A stretch of DNA of 54,995 nt from JAQVEM01 sp964616545 (GTDB taxonomy: Bacteria; Actinomycetota; Humimicrobiia; Humimicrobiales; Humimicrobiaceae). Each line of letters opens with the position of its first letter. The stretch's first letter is position 1. Made by a program: the position numbers and the translations under genes. The notes below the pieces were generated by a model. The model saw only the letters and a list, made by a program, of their open reading frames with translations, had not been told where the DNA came from and did not search any database. Shown here in pieces: positions 26,085 through 33,808 of the stretch. Location: assembly GCA_964616545.1 (NCBI GenBank), contig CAZTUA010000035.1, positions 1-54,995 on the forward strand. Direction: 5' to 3'.

Positions 26085-28349
26085 TTATGTTCGTTCAAAT
26101 AAATCATCGATTGCATTGCCAAAACTATTAGAACCACCACCATAACCAGCGTAATAATCATCATGGTCATCTTGTATGGAATTAATATATGCCTCGGCAT
26201 TATCGTTAAAATCTATTTGATTTATTATATCGTCTATATCAATATTAAATTTATCTATAATTTTGGGATTGTTTTCATGAATATAAACACTTAATGCATC
26301 TTTTATATATCTCTCTATAGCAGTAGTATCCAACTCATAATCTCTATCACCATCATAATTCTTATAAAATTCGATATATGGATCTAAATCCATTTCATTT
26401 GCAATATCATTTGCTAAATCACTTACAAAATATTCTAATTCTTCATAAATTACGTCTAATATAACTTGATTTTGGACATCAAAATTATTAAAAAATTCCA
26501 TTAAAGCATTTATTTCCATTTCCTCCAAACGTCTATTTTTGATTGTCTTAATCAAGAAGTTAAAATTTTCAATTTTGAGTTCATTTTTAAATATAATCAG
26601 AAGATTTAATAATCTTGTAAACTCTTTAATTGATATAGGACTTTTTAAAAAATTGTCTAATATCAAAATAATTTTATCTTTCTTTTCATTATCTCTGTAA
26701 AAAAAATAGGATATGTATATTGAATAGTTTAAATCCTTATTTTTTTCGAAAGCGTATAGAAAAAGCTTTTCCAATATTTCTTTAAAAATTTCTTTTTGAA
26801 TTATTTCTAATTTTTCTAAAGAAACTAATTGTTCTAAAGATTTAATAGAATATAATGATTTAAAAATATTGGTTAATTTATTTTTATCTTTATTGTATTT
26901 ATTTATAATAAAATCTGCTATGGATGGATTGAACAAGTAATATATTATCTCTGAAGATGTTTTATTTCTGCTTAAAAACGAGTTAACTGCCAACTGAGAA
27001 ATTGAATTAAAATCTTTCTCTGTGTGTGTGTTATTTACTAAACCCTCAATTTTTATTATGTCAATATAGCTTCTTTGTAATTCTTCTTCTGAAATTTGAC
27101 CACCATTAAATACAGTTAAATTTACTAAATTTCGAACATATGCATTATTTTGATTCTTAAAACAATAATCCCAGATATCTTTTGGATCCTCTAGGGTAGC
27201 ATTAATATAATCCCAATATTCTTTTGCTTGGACAGATATTCGCTCAGAATCTGTGATAAATTCAATAAGTCTAGGATTAAAGTTTTTATGTTTAATTATC
27301 AATTTATATCTTTTTTGTTCATAAATTTTATCAATATAATCTTCATTTAATTTGCTGAACCAAATATGATTATAGAGTATCTTCGCTCTATCTAATTTAT
27401 TTAACTTTTCTATAGTTAGAATAAATTCATTGTTTTGAATTTTATTGATTGAAAAAATACTACTATACAAAATACCGCTATTTAAAATATTAGTCCTAGT
27501 TGTTAGAATAAAAATTTTAGTTTTATCATTTTTAACTCTATTTATAAATTTCACTATATGAGAATCTTTTTTATTTTCAATAGCTTCGAAATAATTACTT
27601 CCTAGAAAATCGTCAAAATAGAATAATTGTTTTTTCCCTCTTCTATACACACTTTCAGCTTCACTAAGAGATTCTTCTATATCAATGAATTCGTAATCTT
27701 TTGATACATAATATAAGCTAAGATTTTCTGCTAATATTGTTTTTCCAATTCCTGGTTCGCCAGAAATAATAAGAACATTGTTTTTCTTTAAAATATTTAA
27801 AGCTTCAACATGATTTGCAGTATATACATATTTTTTAGATCTATTTCTAATATGTTCAATCTCAAATTCACTCCTACCCTTAATTGCATTATTGATAATT
27901 CTGCTAAGAACTGTTGTGCTAGAAATCCAAAGCTTAAAATGTTTTTCTTCTATTTTGGGATATACGGAAAGCAAATCATTTAAATCTTCCTTTCCATAAA
28001 TGTCATTGTCTAAATGAATAAATGGAGAAAAAATTTTTCTAATTTCTTTTTTATTATTCCTTGATAAAGGTAGTGAAGTTACAAAAATGTATTTATTAGG
28101 TTTAAGTTTTTTTACATTTTCCACTTCTTCAGATTTTAGCTTAGAAATTAATTTGGAATATCCAGATTTTAGATAATGTTTACATTGGAGAATTACTTCT
28201 TCTTCATTATCTACATAAAATCGGCCATCTACCCCACCATCTTTTCCAGGCTTAAACCTTTCAATTCGTTTACCTAAAGCAGTGGAAAGTAAATCAATAG
28301 CTAAATATTCAAATTCTTTATCGTTTAATTGTGAAAAATTATAGCTCAT
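26085..28349 (-). CDS. Mrr-type nuclease fused to STAND-like P-loop NTPase, putative anti-phage defence protein
   Basis: 754 residues, strikingly AT-rich and Lys/Asn/Ile-rich compared with neighbours. The N-terminus (1-110) is a restriction-endonuclease-fold Mrr domain: FEYLAIDLLSTAL, then GKDGGVDGRF with Asp37/Asp41, then VILQCKHY with the Gln55-x-Lys57 catalytic pair. The middle carries Walker A GEPGIGKT (197-204), Walker B FYFDDFLG (243-250) and a sensor-like ILTTRTN (281-287), matching the nSTAND3-like NTPases that are fused to Mrr domains. The rest is a long helical region of no recognised family, ending in an Asp/Gly-rich tail. Inferred role: infection sensing through the NTPase and sensor region, then DNA cleavage. 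It is the only intact gene of an insertion beside tRNA-Leu. Confidence 0.8.
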   Translation of the reverse strand: MSYNFSQLNDKEFEYLAIDLLSTALGKRIERFKPGKDGGVDGRFYVDNEEEVILQCKHYLKSGYSKLISKLKSEEVENVKKLKPNKYIFVTSLPLSRNNKKEIRKIFSPFIHLDNDIYGKEDLNDLLSVYPKIEEKHFKLWISSTTVLSRIINNAIKGRSEFEIEHIRNRSKKYVYTANHVEALNILKKNNVLIISGEPGIGKTILAENLSLYYVSKDYEFIDIEESLSEAESVYRRGKKQLFYFDDFLGSNYFEAIENKKDSHIVKFINRVKNDKTKIFILTTRTNILNSGILYSSIFSINKIQNNEFILTIEKLNKLDRAKILYNHIWFSKLNEDYIDKIYEQKRYKLIIKHKNFNPRLIEFITDSERISVQAKEYWDYINATLEDPKDIWDYCFKNQNNAYVRNLVNLTVFNGGQISEEELQRSYIDIIKIEGLVNNTHTEKDFNSISQLAVNSFLSRNKTSSEIIYYLFNPSIADFIINKYNKDKNKLTNIFKSLYSIKSLEQLVSLEKLEIIQKEIFKEILEKLFLYAFEKNKDLNYSIYISYFFYRDNEKKDKIILILDNFLKSPISIKEFTRLLNLLIIFKNELKIENFNFLIKTIKNRRLEEMEINALMEFFNNFDVQNQVILDVIYEELEYFVSDLANDIANEMDLDPYIEFYKNYDGDRDYELDTTAIERYIKDALSVYIHENNPKIIDKFNIDIDDIINQIDFNDNAEAYINSIQDDHDDYYAGYGGGSNSFGNAIDDLFERT

Positions 28350-29000
28350 GATTCTTTTCTATTTTTAAATTAAGACCTGTTTAGGACTATGTTCCATTTA
28401 TAATACTAGCTATAATTGGTAATTATAAAACATGTTTTCGGTCTTAGCCAGACCTATTGCATAGATAGATCAACAAATTACAAAAAAGCAAAAAGTATCA
28501 ATATAAAAAATGTCAATAGAATGAATATCTTAATATTCTGTACTATATTACGATACCCTGTAATAGGTAGGATTATAGGAAGAAGCGCATATGGATAAAA
28601 TATTAATAGTTTAAAAAACATAATTAATTTAGCCATCTTATTAGCTAAAAATTGATCTAAATTTCTCTAATTCCTTCAAAATACAGTTTGACTTTGCACT
28701 GCTCAGGGGCACCATCTTAATATCTTTCCAGTACTTGTTACGGCTAATAATGGGTTCTCCGGCTCTTCGCCAGCAGAAGAGCAATCTGCTCTATCAATAT
28801 GATAGTTTAAGCTTTAATCATAAAATAAGTGAGAATTTTTAATTTTTCAATGACTTATGCTGGTGCGTATTTGACAAAAGTAATACAATCTGGTATCTTA
28901 AATTTCTTATAGTAAAACTTAATTTCATTATATGAAACTTTTTAAACTGCAAAAACATTTATAGGTTATTATAAACATTTTTAATAGAAGGGGTAAAATC
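28350..29000. other. Intergenic part of the AT-rich insertion
   Basis: 650 bp without a convincing gene. A 60-codon open frame at 28416-28598 has no ribosome site and no recognisable family. At 28707-28715 the 9-mer GGGCACCAT repeats the tRNA-Leu 3' end. At 28762-28792 two overlapping hairpins share one arm: GCTCTTC (28762-28768) with GAAGAGC (28776-28782), or AGAGCA (28778-28783) with TGCTCT (28787-28792). From about 28970 the promoter/ribosome region of the next gene begins. Confidence 0.6.
28707..28715 (+). repeat. Short direct repeat of the tRNA-Leu 3' end (possible remnant attachment site)
   Basis: GGGCACCAT here is identical to 25890-25898, the last bases of tRNA-Leu plus one. Both copies are preceded by CTC, with two extra bases in this one. 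The two copies bracket the AT-rich nuclease-NTPase gene. Nine bases is short for a real att core, and no integrase is left inside. Confidence 0.35.
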
Positions 29001-30125
29001 ATGTCAGAAAAAAACACAGATGTCCCGGAGAGTAATGGGGTAGTAGAAATAACTGCTGCAAACAGACTGGATATTGACCGGCCGGGACAGACTATCGAGC
29101 TTTCAAAAAAAGAACTTGAGATACTGGGAGAAGAAGATCTAACAAAAATTCACGTTAAGGACGAAAGCGGCAGTGAAATACTCTGCCAGGCAGTAGATAC
29201 TGACGGGGATTATTTTCCAGAACAATTAATATTCCAGGCTGATTTTGGTGCCGGACAGACCCGTACTTTCACAGCAACTGCAGGTGATAAGAGAGTTTAT
29301 GAGAAGAATCAGTTTCGTGCTTATGGGCGTTTCGTGAGAGAACGATGCGACGATTTCTGCTGGGAAAATGACCGAATAGCCCTCCGAATTTACGGAAAAA
29401 CCCTGGAGACGTGTGTACTATACCCTTTGACCAGCAGCACAGTGGACATATGGTCTAAACGAACAACCCGCCTGGTTATAAATGACTGGTATATGGTGGA
29501 TAACTATCATGGAGACACAGGAGAAGGCGGAGATTTCTACTCAGCCGGGCTAAGCCGTGGATGCGGTGGTAATGGTCTCTGGGCAGCGGACAAACTCTGG
29601 GTCTCAAAAAATTTTATTGACTCACGTCCCCTGGCAAACGGACCTATTCGTGTGATGTTTGAACTGATTTACGAACCGTTTGAGGTAAACGGAGTAATGG
29701 TTTCTGAGGTTAAGCGTATTTCTCTGGATGCCGGTCAGAACCTGACACACTATCAGAGTATCTACAAACCTGAAAAGCAGATAGAACTGGTAACTGGCGC
29801 CGGTCTCAAAAAGGTTGAAGGAGAGCATGTAGATACTAATGAAGAGCGTGGGTGGCTGACAAAGTGGGAGCCTATGGAAATGGATGCGGGAGAACAGGGT
29901 CTGGCCGCTATAGTGGACCCCGGCCTCTTTGAAAAATATACAGAAGACCAGCTTAATCATCTTATGCTGACCCGTGTTCCGGCCAATAACCCGGCATCCT
30001 ACTGGGCTGGTTTCTGCTGGGACAGGAGCGGTCAGTTTGCAGACTATGAAGGATGGAAAGCATACGTGGATGAATTTGCGCAGGGCCTGCTCTCACCGAT
30101 AGAAGTTAGCGTGTCAGTCCGGTAA
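29001..30125 (+). CDS. DUF4861-family protein
   Basis: 374 residues, no signal peptide, apparently cytosolic. The central block GGDFYSAGLSRGCGGNGLWAADKLWVSKNF, followed by PLANGPIRVMFELIYEPFEVNG, matches the DUF4861 family, which in Bacteroidetes occurs in polysaccharide-utilisation loci and has a galactose-mutarotase-like beta-sandwich look. Here no glycoside hydrolase or lyase is nearby. A good GAAGGGG ribosome site precedes the ATG, and the codon and base composition is again that of the host, so the AT-rich insertion ends before this gene. Its biochemical function is not known. Confidence 0.75.
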   Translation: MSEKNTDVPESNGVVEITAANRLDIDRPGQTIELSKKELEILGEEDLTKIHVKDESGSEILCQAVDTDGDYFPEQLIFQADFGAGQTRTFTATAGDKRVYEKNQFRAYGRFVRERCDDFCWENDRIALRIYGKTLETCVLYPLTSSTVDIWSKRTTRLVINDWYMVDNYHGDTGEGGDFYSAGLSRGCGGNGLWAADKLWVSKNFIDSRPLANGPIRVMFELIYEPFEVNGVMVSEVKRISLDAGQNLTHYQSIYKPEKQIELVTGAGLKKVEGEHVDTNEERGWLTKWEPMEMDAGEQGLAAIVDPGLFEKYTEDQLNHLMLTRVPANNPASYWAGFCWDRSGQFADYEGWKAYVDEFAQGLLSPIEVSVSVR

Positions 30126-30187
30126 AAAGAGATCAGGGACAGACTAAAACTTAGTATATCCGTGTTTTTAGAATTCCTCCAGTTCCT

Positions 30188-30727
30188 TTAACCGGATTTT
30201 TTGGTCCTGGAAGTTTTTCCTTTTGCTGCTGTCTTTGTAGATTTTTTCGGTGAAGATGTTTTTTTTGCCGGCGCAGTTTTTTCTTTCTGTACCGATTTTT
30301 TAACTGATTCCTTTATAGAGGCCTTACTGCTTTTTATGGCAGAAGCTGTCTCTTTCTTCTTACTTTTGCCAGCAGTTTCTTTTCTGGAAGCGTTATCTTT
30401 TTTATCTCCGGATATTTTTACTGACTTACTTTCCTTCTCTTCTAGAGTTATTTTTTTTAGAATATCCACAGCAGAATCAAGGTCCTCCGAGTATTTAGTA
30501 TCATCAAGAGGATTGAAAGGTCTGGCGCCTCTGTGATATTTAGTATCGGTAAATGTTAGTTTTTTAAAGTCATTTACATAACTGCTGAATTCAGAGGGAA
30601 GTATTTTTAAAAGATTTATAGTGCTGGCATGCCAGTTTTTAAATCTGAAGTCCCTGCTGCTTAAATTCCTTAAAGATCTGGTCTCTTTTAGTTTTTCATC
30701 AATTTTTCCAAGCAATTCCTTATTCAT
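30188..30727 (-). CDS. Protein with histone-H1-like lysine/alanine/serine tail
   Basis: 179 residues in two halves. Residues 1-95 are a globular helical domain (RDFRFKNWHASTINLLKILPSEFSSYVNDFKKLTFTD, then LDSAVDILKKI) resembling a small domain often fused to bacterial effector or TIR-like proteins, but I cannot name it securely. Residues 96-179 are almost only Lys, Ser, Ala, Thr and Glu, with repeated PAKK, SPKKS, TAAKGK and RTKKSG motifs like H1/HctB-type or AlgP-type tails that bind DNA or other polyanions. Start at 30727 has a clear AAAGGAAAA site. It is convergent with the DUF4861 gene. A nucleoid-associated or nucleic-acid-tethered role is an inference. Confidence 0.7.
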   Translation of the reverse strand: MNKELLGKIDEKLKETRSLRNLSSRDFRFKNWHASTINLLKILPSEFSSYVNDFKKLTFTDTKYHRGARPFNPLDDTKYSEDLDSAVDILKKITLEEKESKSVKISGDKKDNASRKETAGKSKKKETASAIKSSKASIKESVKKSVQKEKTAPAKKTSSPKKSTKTAAKGKTSRTKKSG

Positions 30728-31011
30728 CGTTTTCCTTTTTTAAAATTAATCTTTTTTTAATTCTATCATATTCCCGGTCTATTATAAATTTTGAATTATG
30801 GAGTTTTAAGAGTTTATTATGATGTAAAAGGATAATAATTGATAGAAGTTTATCTGATTAAAAAACATGCAGGAAGAAGATGCGTTCTAAGTTAGAAAAT
30901 ATATATTTTAGGAATTATCCTGATAGGGCCGTCAAACTATAAATCATTATAAAAAAATGGTAACATTAATAACCGTGAATGAGATTAATATTTAATGAAG
31001 GGGATGAAAAA

Positions 31012-31452
31012 ATGAAAATTGAAAGTCCTTCTTTCAAAGACAATGAATCAATCCCGCCAAAATATACCTGTGATGGTGAAAACGTAAGTCCTCCTTTAAT
31101 TATAAGTGATGTACCGGAAAATGCGGAAAGTCTTGTTTTAATTGTTGATGACCCTGATGCACCGGGCGGAACATGGGTACACTGGACAATATGGAATATT
31201 AGCCCGGGCATAAAGGAAATTCCGGAAAACAGCTGTCCGCAGAATGCTGTTGAAGGAATGACTGATTCGGGCAGGCCTGGATACAGCGGACCGTGCCCTC
31301 CTTACGGGACCCATCGATATTTCTTTAAGCTTTTTGCGCTGGACACTACTCTTGACCTCGGTATTTCTTCCCGGGTAGCGGAAATTGAGCATAAGATGGA
31401 AGAGAATATTGTAGCGAAAGCTCAGCTGGCGGGACTATACAGGCGTAAATAA
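31012..31452 (+). CDS. YbhB/YbcL family PEBP-like protein
   Basis: 146 residues from the ATG at 31012, preceded by GAAGGGG; an in-frame Met at 30979 would add 11 non-conserved residues. Motifs of the phosphatidylethanolamine-binding-protein fold are SIPPKYTCDGENVSPPL, LVLIVDDPDAPGGTWVHWTIWNI, and SGPCPPYGTHRYFFKLFALD. Bacterial members are cytosolic proteins of unknown exact role. Stands alone between divergent or convergent units. Confidence 0.92.
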   Translation: MKIESPSFKDNESIPPKYTCDGENVSPPLIISDVPENAESLVLIVDDPDAPGGTWVHWTIWNISPGIKEIPENSCPQNAVEGMTDSGRPGYSGPCPPYGTHRYFFKLFALDTTLDLGISSRVAEIEHKMEENIVAKAQLAGLYRRK

Positions 31453-31619
31453 TTTTTCTCATACATGCTGTTTTAAATGCGGCTTTTATATTGCGCCGGC
31501 TGTAAAGCAATAAAGAATGCCGGGTATGTAGTATTATTCCATTATAGCCGGACTGCCTACTGAGATAAAAATCTTCCGGCAGGGGATGAGGGAAGTCTGT
31601 TACAGGATTTTACTTATTC

Positions 31620-32186
31620 TCATATATGCTTTTTTGCCAGTTCAATAATTTCAGGAATCTTTTTTTTTATTTCCTCTGATAATTCCATGGAAAATACGGC
31701 GGTGCTATCCGGTTCGTCATTACTAAAGATATTTATGCCTATGAGAAATCCTTTAATTTTTGTGTTATATATAAGGCTGAATAACTTTAATACATCTGTA
31801 AGTTCTGTCTGGTGAAATGAAATGAAATCCCTGGCCGGGTTCCCGGGCTCAATAATATCATAGAGTTCATCCAGCGGTATAAGATAAATACCGCCTTTTA
31901 CAGGAATATTTTTTTTATTTTCAATATTGCCAGTATTGTAATCCGGACTATTACGAGAAGAATGTGATATTTTTAATGCATCTATGATTATGAACTTACA
32001 ATTTTTGTAGGATTCAAAAATACCCAGCAGTCTGAAACCTGCAGTTGAGCCGTCTATTGCCAGGACACCGGGAGGAAGCTTTTCTTCTCTGAGTTTCTTT
32101 ACTATGTGTACGCCTATTCCTTCATCTCCGAGCAATATATTGCCTGTGCCCAGTATAACGGTATTTATGTTTTCCGATTCTCCCAC
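31620..32186 (-). CDS. [NiFe] hydrogenase maturation protease (HyaD/HycI family)
   Basis: 188 residues from a GTG start. Cleaves the C-terminal peptide of the hydrogenase large subunit after Ni insertion. Motifs are VILGTGNILLGDEGIGVHIVKKL, the metal ligand Asp in FIIIDALK, and the His in FISFHQTELTDVLKL. It is longer than typical (about 150-165) because of an insert with SRNSPDYNTGNIENKK. It is the last gene of the hydrogenase-MetVF operon, 5 bp after metF, and its target must be the large subunit at 33809-35359, which still has a removable tail. Confidence 0.93.
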   Translation of the reverse strand: MGESENINTVILGTGNILLGDEGIGVHIVKKLREEKLPPGVLAIDGSTAGFRLLGIFESYKNCKFIIIDALKISHSSRNSPDYNTGNIENKKNIPVKGGIYLIPLDELYDIIEPGNPARDFISFHQTELTDVLKLFSLIYNTKIKGFLIGINIFSNDEPDSTAVFSMELSEEIKKKIPEIIELAKKHI

Positions 32187-32191
32187 TTTGA

Positions 32192-33103
32192 TTATTTTAT
32201 ACCTTTAACTACTGCCGGAATATGCTTTTCCCATCCAAGGGCCTGGATATGAACTCCCGCACAGTAGGGTTTGACTTCTTCTATAAGATTGTAAGCAATA
32301 TCAACGCACATAGAAACTTTATCCTCTGTTGCTTCCATTTTTTTTACAATAGGTTCCGGTACAAATACGCCGGGTACAAATTTATTCATGTAATTGGCCA
32401 TTTTTTCGGATTTTAATAAAATTATGCCCGCAAGCACGGGTACGTCTATATTTTCTTTATGAATCCTGTCCATAAATCTTTTAAAAACTTCTGCATCAAA
32501 TATAGCCTGGGTCTGAAAGAACTGGGCGCCCCGGTCTATCTTTTTCTTCATCTTTATAATCTGGAGCTCATAAGATGCTTCTGTGTCAGCACCTGGATTT
32601 ACGACAGCACCCTTAAAGAAAGAAGGTTTCTGCGTTAATTCATTGCCTGTCAGGTCTTTTCCTTCTTCCAGGGTTTTAATTGCCCATAAAAGCTGAACCG
32701 AATCAAGGTCAAACACTGGTTCTGCCTGGGGGTGGTCGCCCGTGGTGGTATAGTCACCGGTAAGAGCAAGAATATTTCTTATTCCCATAACATAGGCACT
32801 TATAAGGTCTGATTGAAGAGCAAGCCTGTTTCTATCCCGGCAGGTAACCTGGAATATGGGGTCAAGTCCCCACTCTTTCAAAAAATGGCAGGTTGTAAGT
32901 GAGCCCAGGCGCATTACCGAACTCTGAAGGTCGGTAACATTTATTCCATCTGTAATGTCTCTCAGAATTTCTGCAGCTTCTTTGATCTCATCAACTTCAG
33001 CTCCTTTGGACGGGCCCAGCTCTGAAGTTACTGTAAACTTCCCATTTTTTAATGCCTTTTCAAACTTTGATTCTTCTGCTATTATTTTAACTGATTCTTC
33101 CAT
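32192..33103 (-). CDS. metF: Methylenetetrahydrofolate reductase, flavoprotein subunit
   Basis: 303 residues. Reduces 5,10-methylene-THF to 5-methyl-THF on FAD. The TIM barrel shows FTVTSELGPSKGAEVDEI at the start, GINVTDLQSSVMRLGSL, then IRNILALTGDY (the folate/FAD loop), and FFQTQAIFDAEVF. The sequence is of the MetF type paired with MetV in acetogens. It begins 2 bp after metV with a GAGGAGATG ribosome site inside metV, so the two subunits should be made together. No NAD(P)H-binding partner gene is present; the upstream genes encode a hydrogenase. Confidence 0.93.
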   Translation of the reverse strand: MEESVKIIAEESKFEKALKNGKFTVTSELGPSKGAEVDEIKEAAEILRDITDGINVTDLQSSVMRLGSLTTCHFLKEWGLDPIFQVTCRDRNRLALQSDLISAYVMGIRNILALTGDYTTTGDHPQAEPVFDLDSVQLLWAIKTLEEGKDLTGNELTQKPSFFKGAVVNPGADTEASYELQIIKMKKKIDRGAQFFQTQAIFDAEVFKRFMDRIHKENIDVPVLAGIILLKSEKMANYMNKFVPGVFVPEPIVKKMEATEDKVSMCVDIAYNLIEEVKPYCAGVHIQALGWEKHIPAVVKGIK

Positions 33104-33105
33104 AT

Positions 33106-33783
33106 TTATATCATCTCCTCTTCATCCAGAGCCCATAGTCTTGTTTTTCTTAATTCTGCTGAAGGTAATATCTTAGAATAATCGCGCGGCGGTATGAATT
33201 TATTTAATATATCAAGTCTGCCCATTTTTTTCAGGTTATTATAAATAAGTTCCCAGCCGCAGTCCCTTTCCGGGTCCGTTTCACATTTTCCGTTACTCTG
33301 TCCGGCACATGCACCATTTTCCAGTTTTTTGGGGCATGCGGTATAGGGACATATTCCTCCGGTATAATCCAGTATGCAGTCGCCGCATGTATCGCATCTT
33401 TCGGTACCCTGCCACATACCTGTTATCCCCCCGAATGTTATTGTGTTTAAAGCCGGATGGCAGACTTTGTTCAGTACCGCTGCCGTTGCCTGAACGCCCA
33501 GACCGCATGAAAAAACGAGTACGGAATCTGCATCTTTTATCTCATCAAGCCACGGTTTAATGCGGGAACGTATTAATGCTTTCTGGCAGAGAAAATCTAT
33601 TTCAAGTATTCCGGTTACGGTCTTTCCTTCTTTTCCAAGTTTTTCTCTTATGTCAGCCAGTACTTCTCTCCCGCCTGTTTTTGCGCCTTCCGGACATCCG
33701 CTGCAACCCATAATAAAAATCTTTTTCTCATCTTTTAGTTTTAATAGTATTTCTTCTACAGGCTTAAATTCTGTTAATATCAT
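33106..33783 (-). CDS. metV: MetV-type methylene-THF reductase partner (MTHFR_C, cysteine-rich)
   Basis: 225 residues. The C-terminal half has the MTHFR_C cysteine set: FSCGLGVQATAA, then CDTCGDCILDYTGGICPYTACPKKL, then CAGQSNGKCETD and DCGWELIYN. An N-terminal CSGCPEGAKTGG also has two Cys. MetV is the Fe-S/zinc partner of MetF in Moorella and Acetobacterium, passing electrons to the flavin. Start ATG at 33783 follows GGAGG. It lies 25 bp after the hydrogenase large-subunit stop and directly before metF. Confidence 0.92.
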   Translation of the reverse strand: MILTEFKPVEEILLKLKDEKKIFIMGCSGCPEGAKTGGREVLADIREKLGKEGKTVTGILEIDFLCQKALIRSRIKPWLDEIKDADSVLVFSCGLGVQATAAVLNKVCHPALNTITFGGITGMWQGTERCDTCGDCILDYTGGICPYTACPKKLENGACAGQSNGKCETDPERDCGWELIYNNLKKMGRLDILNKFIPPRDYSKILPSAELRKTRLWALDEEEMI

Positions 33784-33808
33784 CGAACCTCCTAAAAAAA
33801 TAAAGCTT

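Noticed and set aside
28416..28598. 60-codon open frame in the AT-rich insertion
   Set aside because: No ribosome site, no recognisable motif, and such frames are common by chance in DNA of this composition; only kept as part of the intergenic description.
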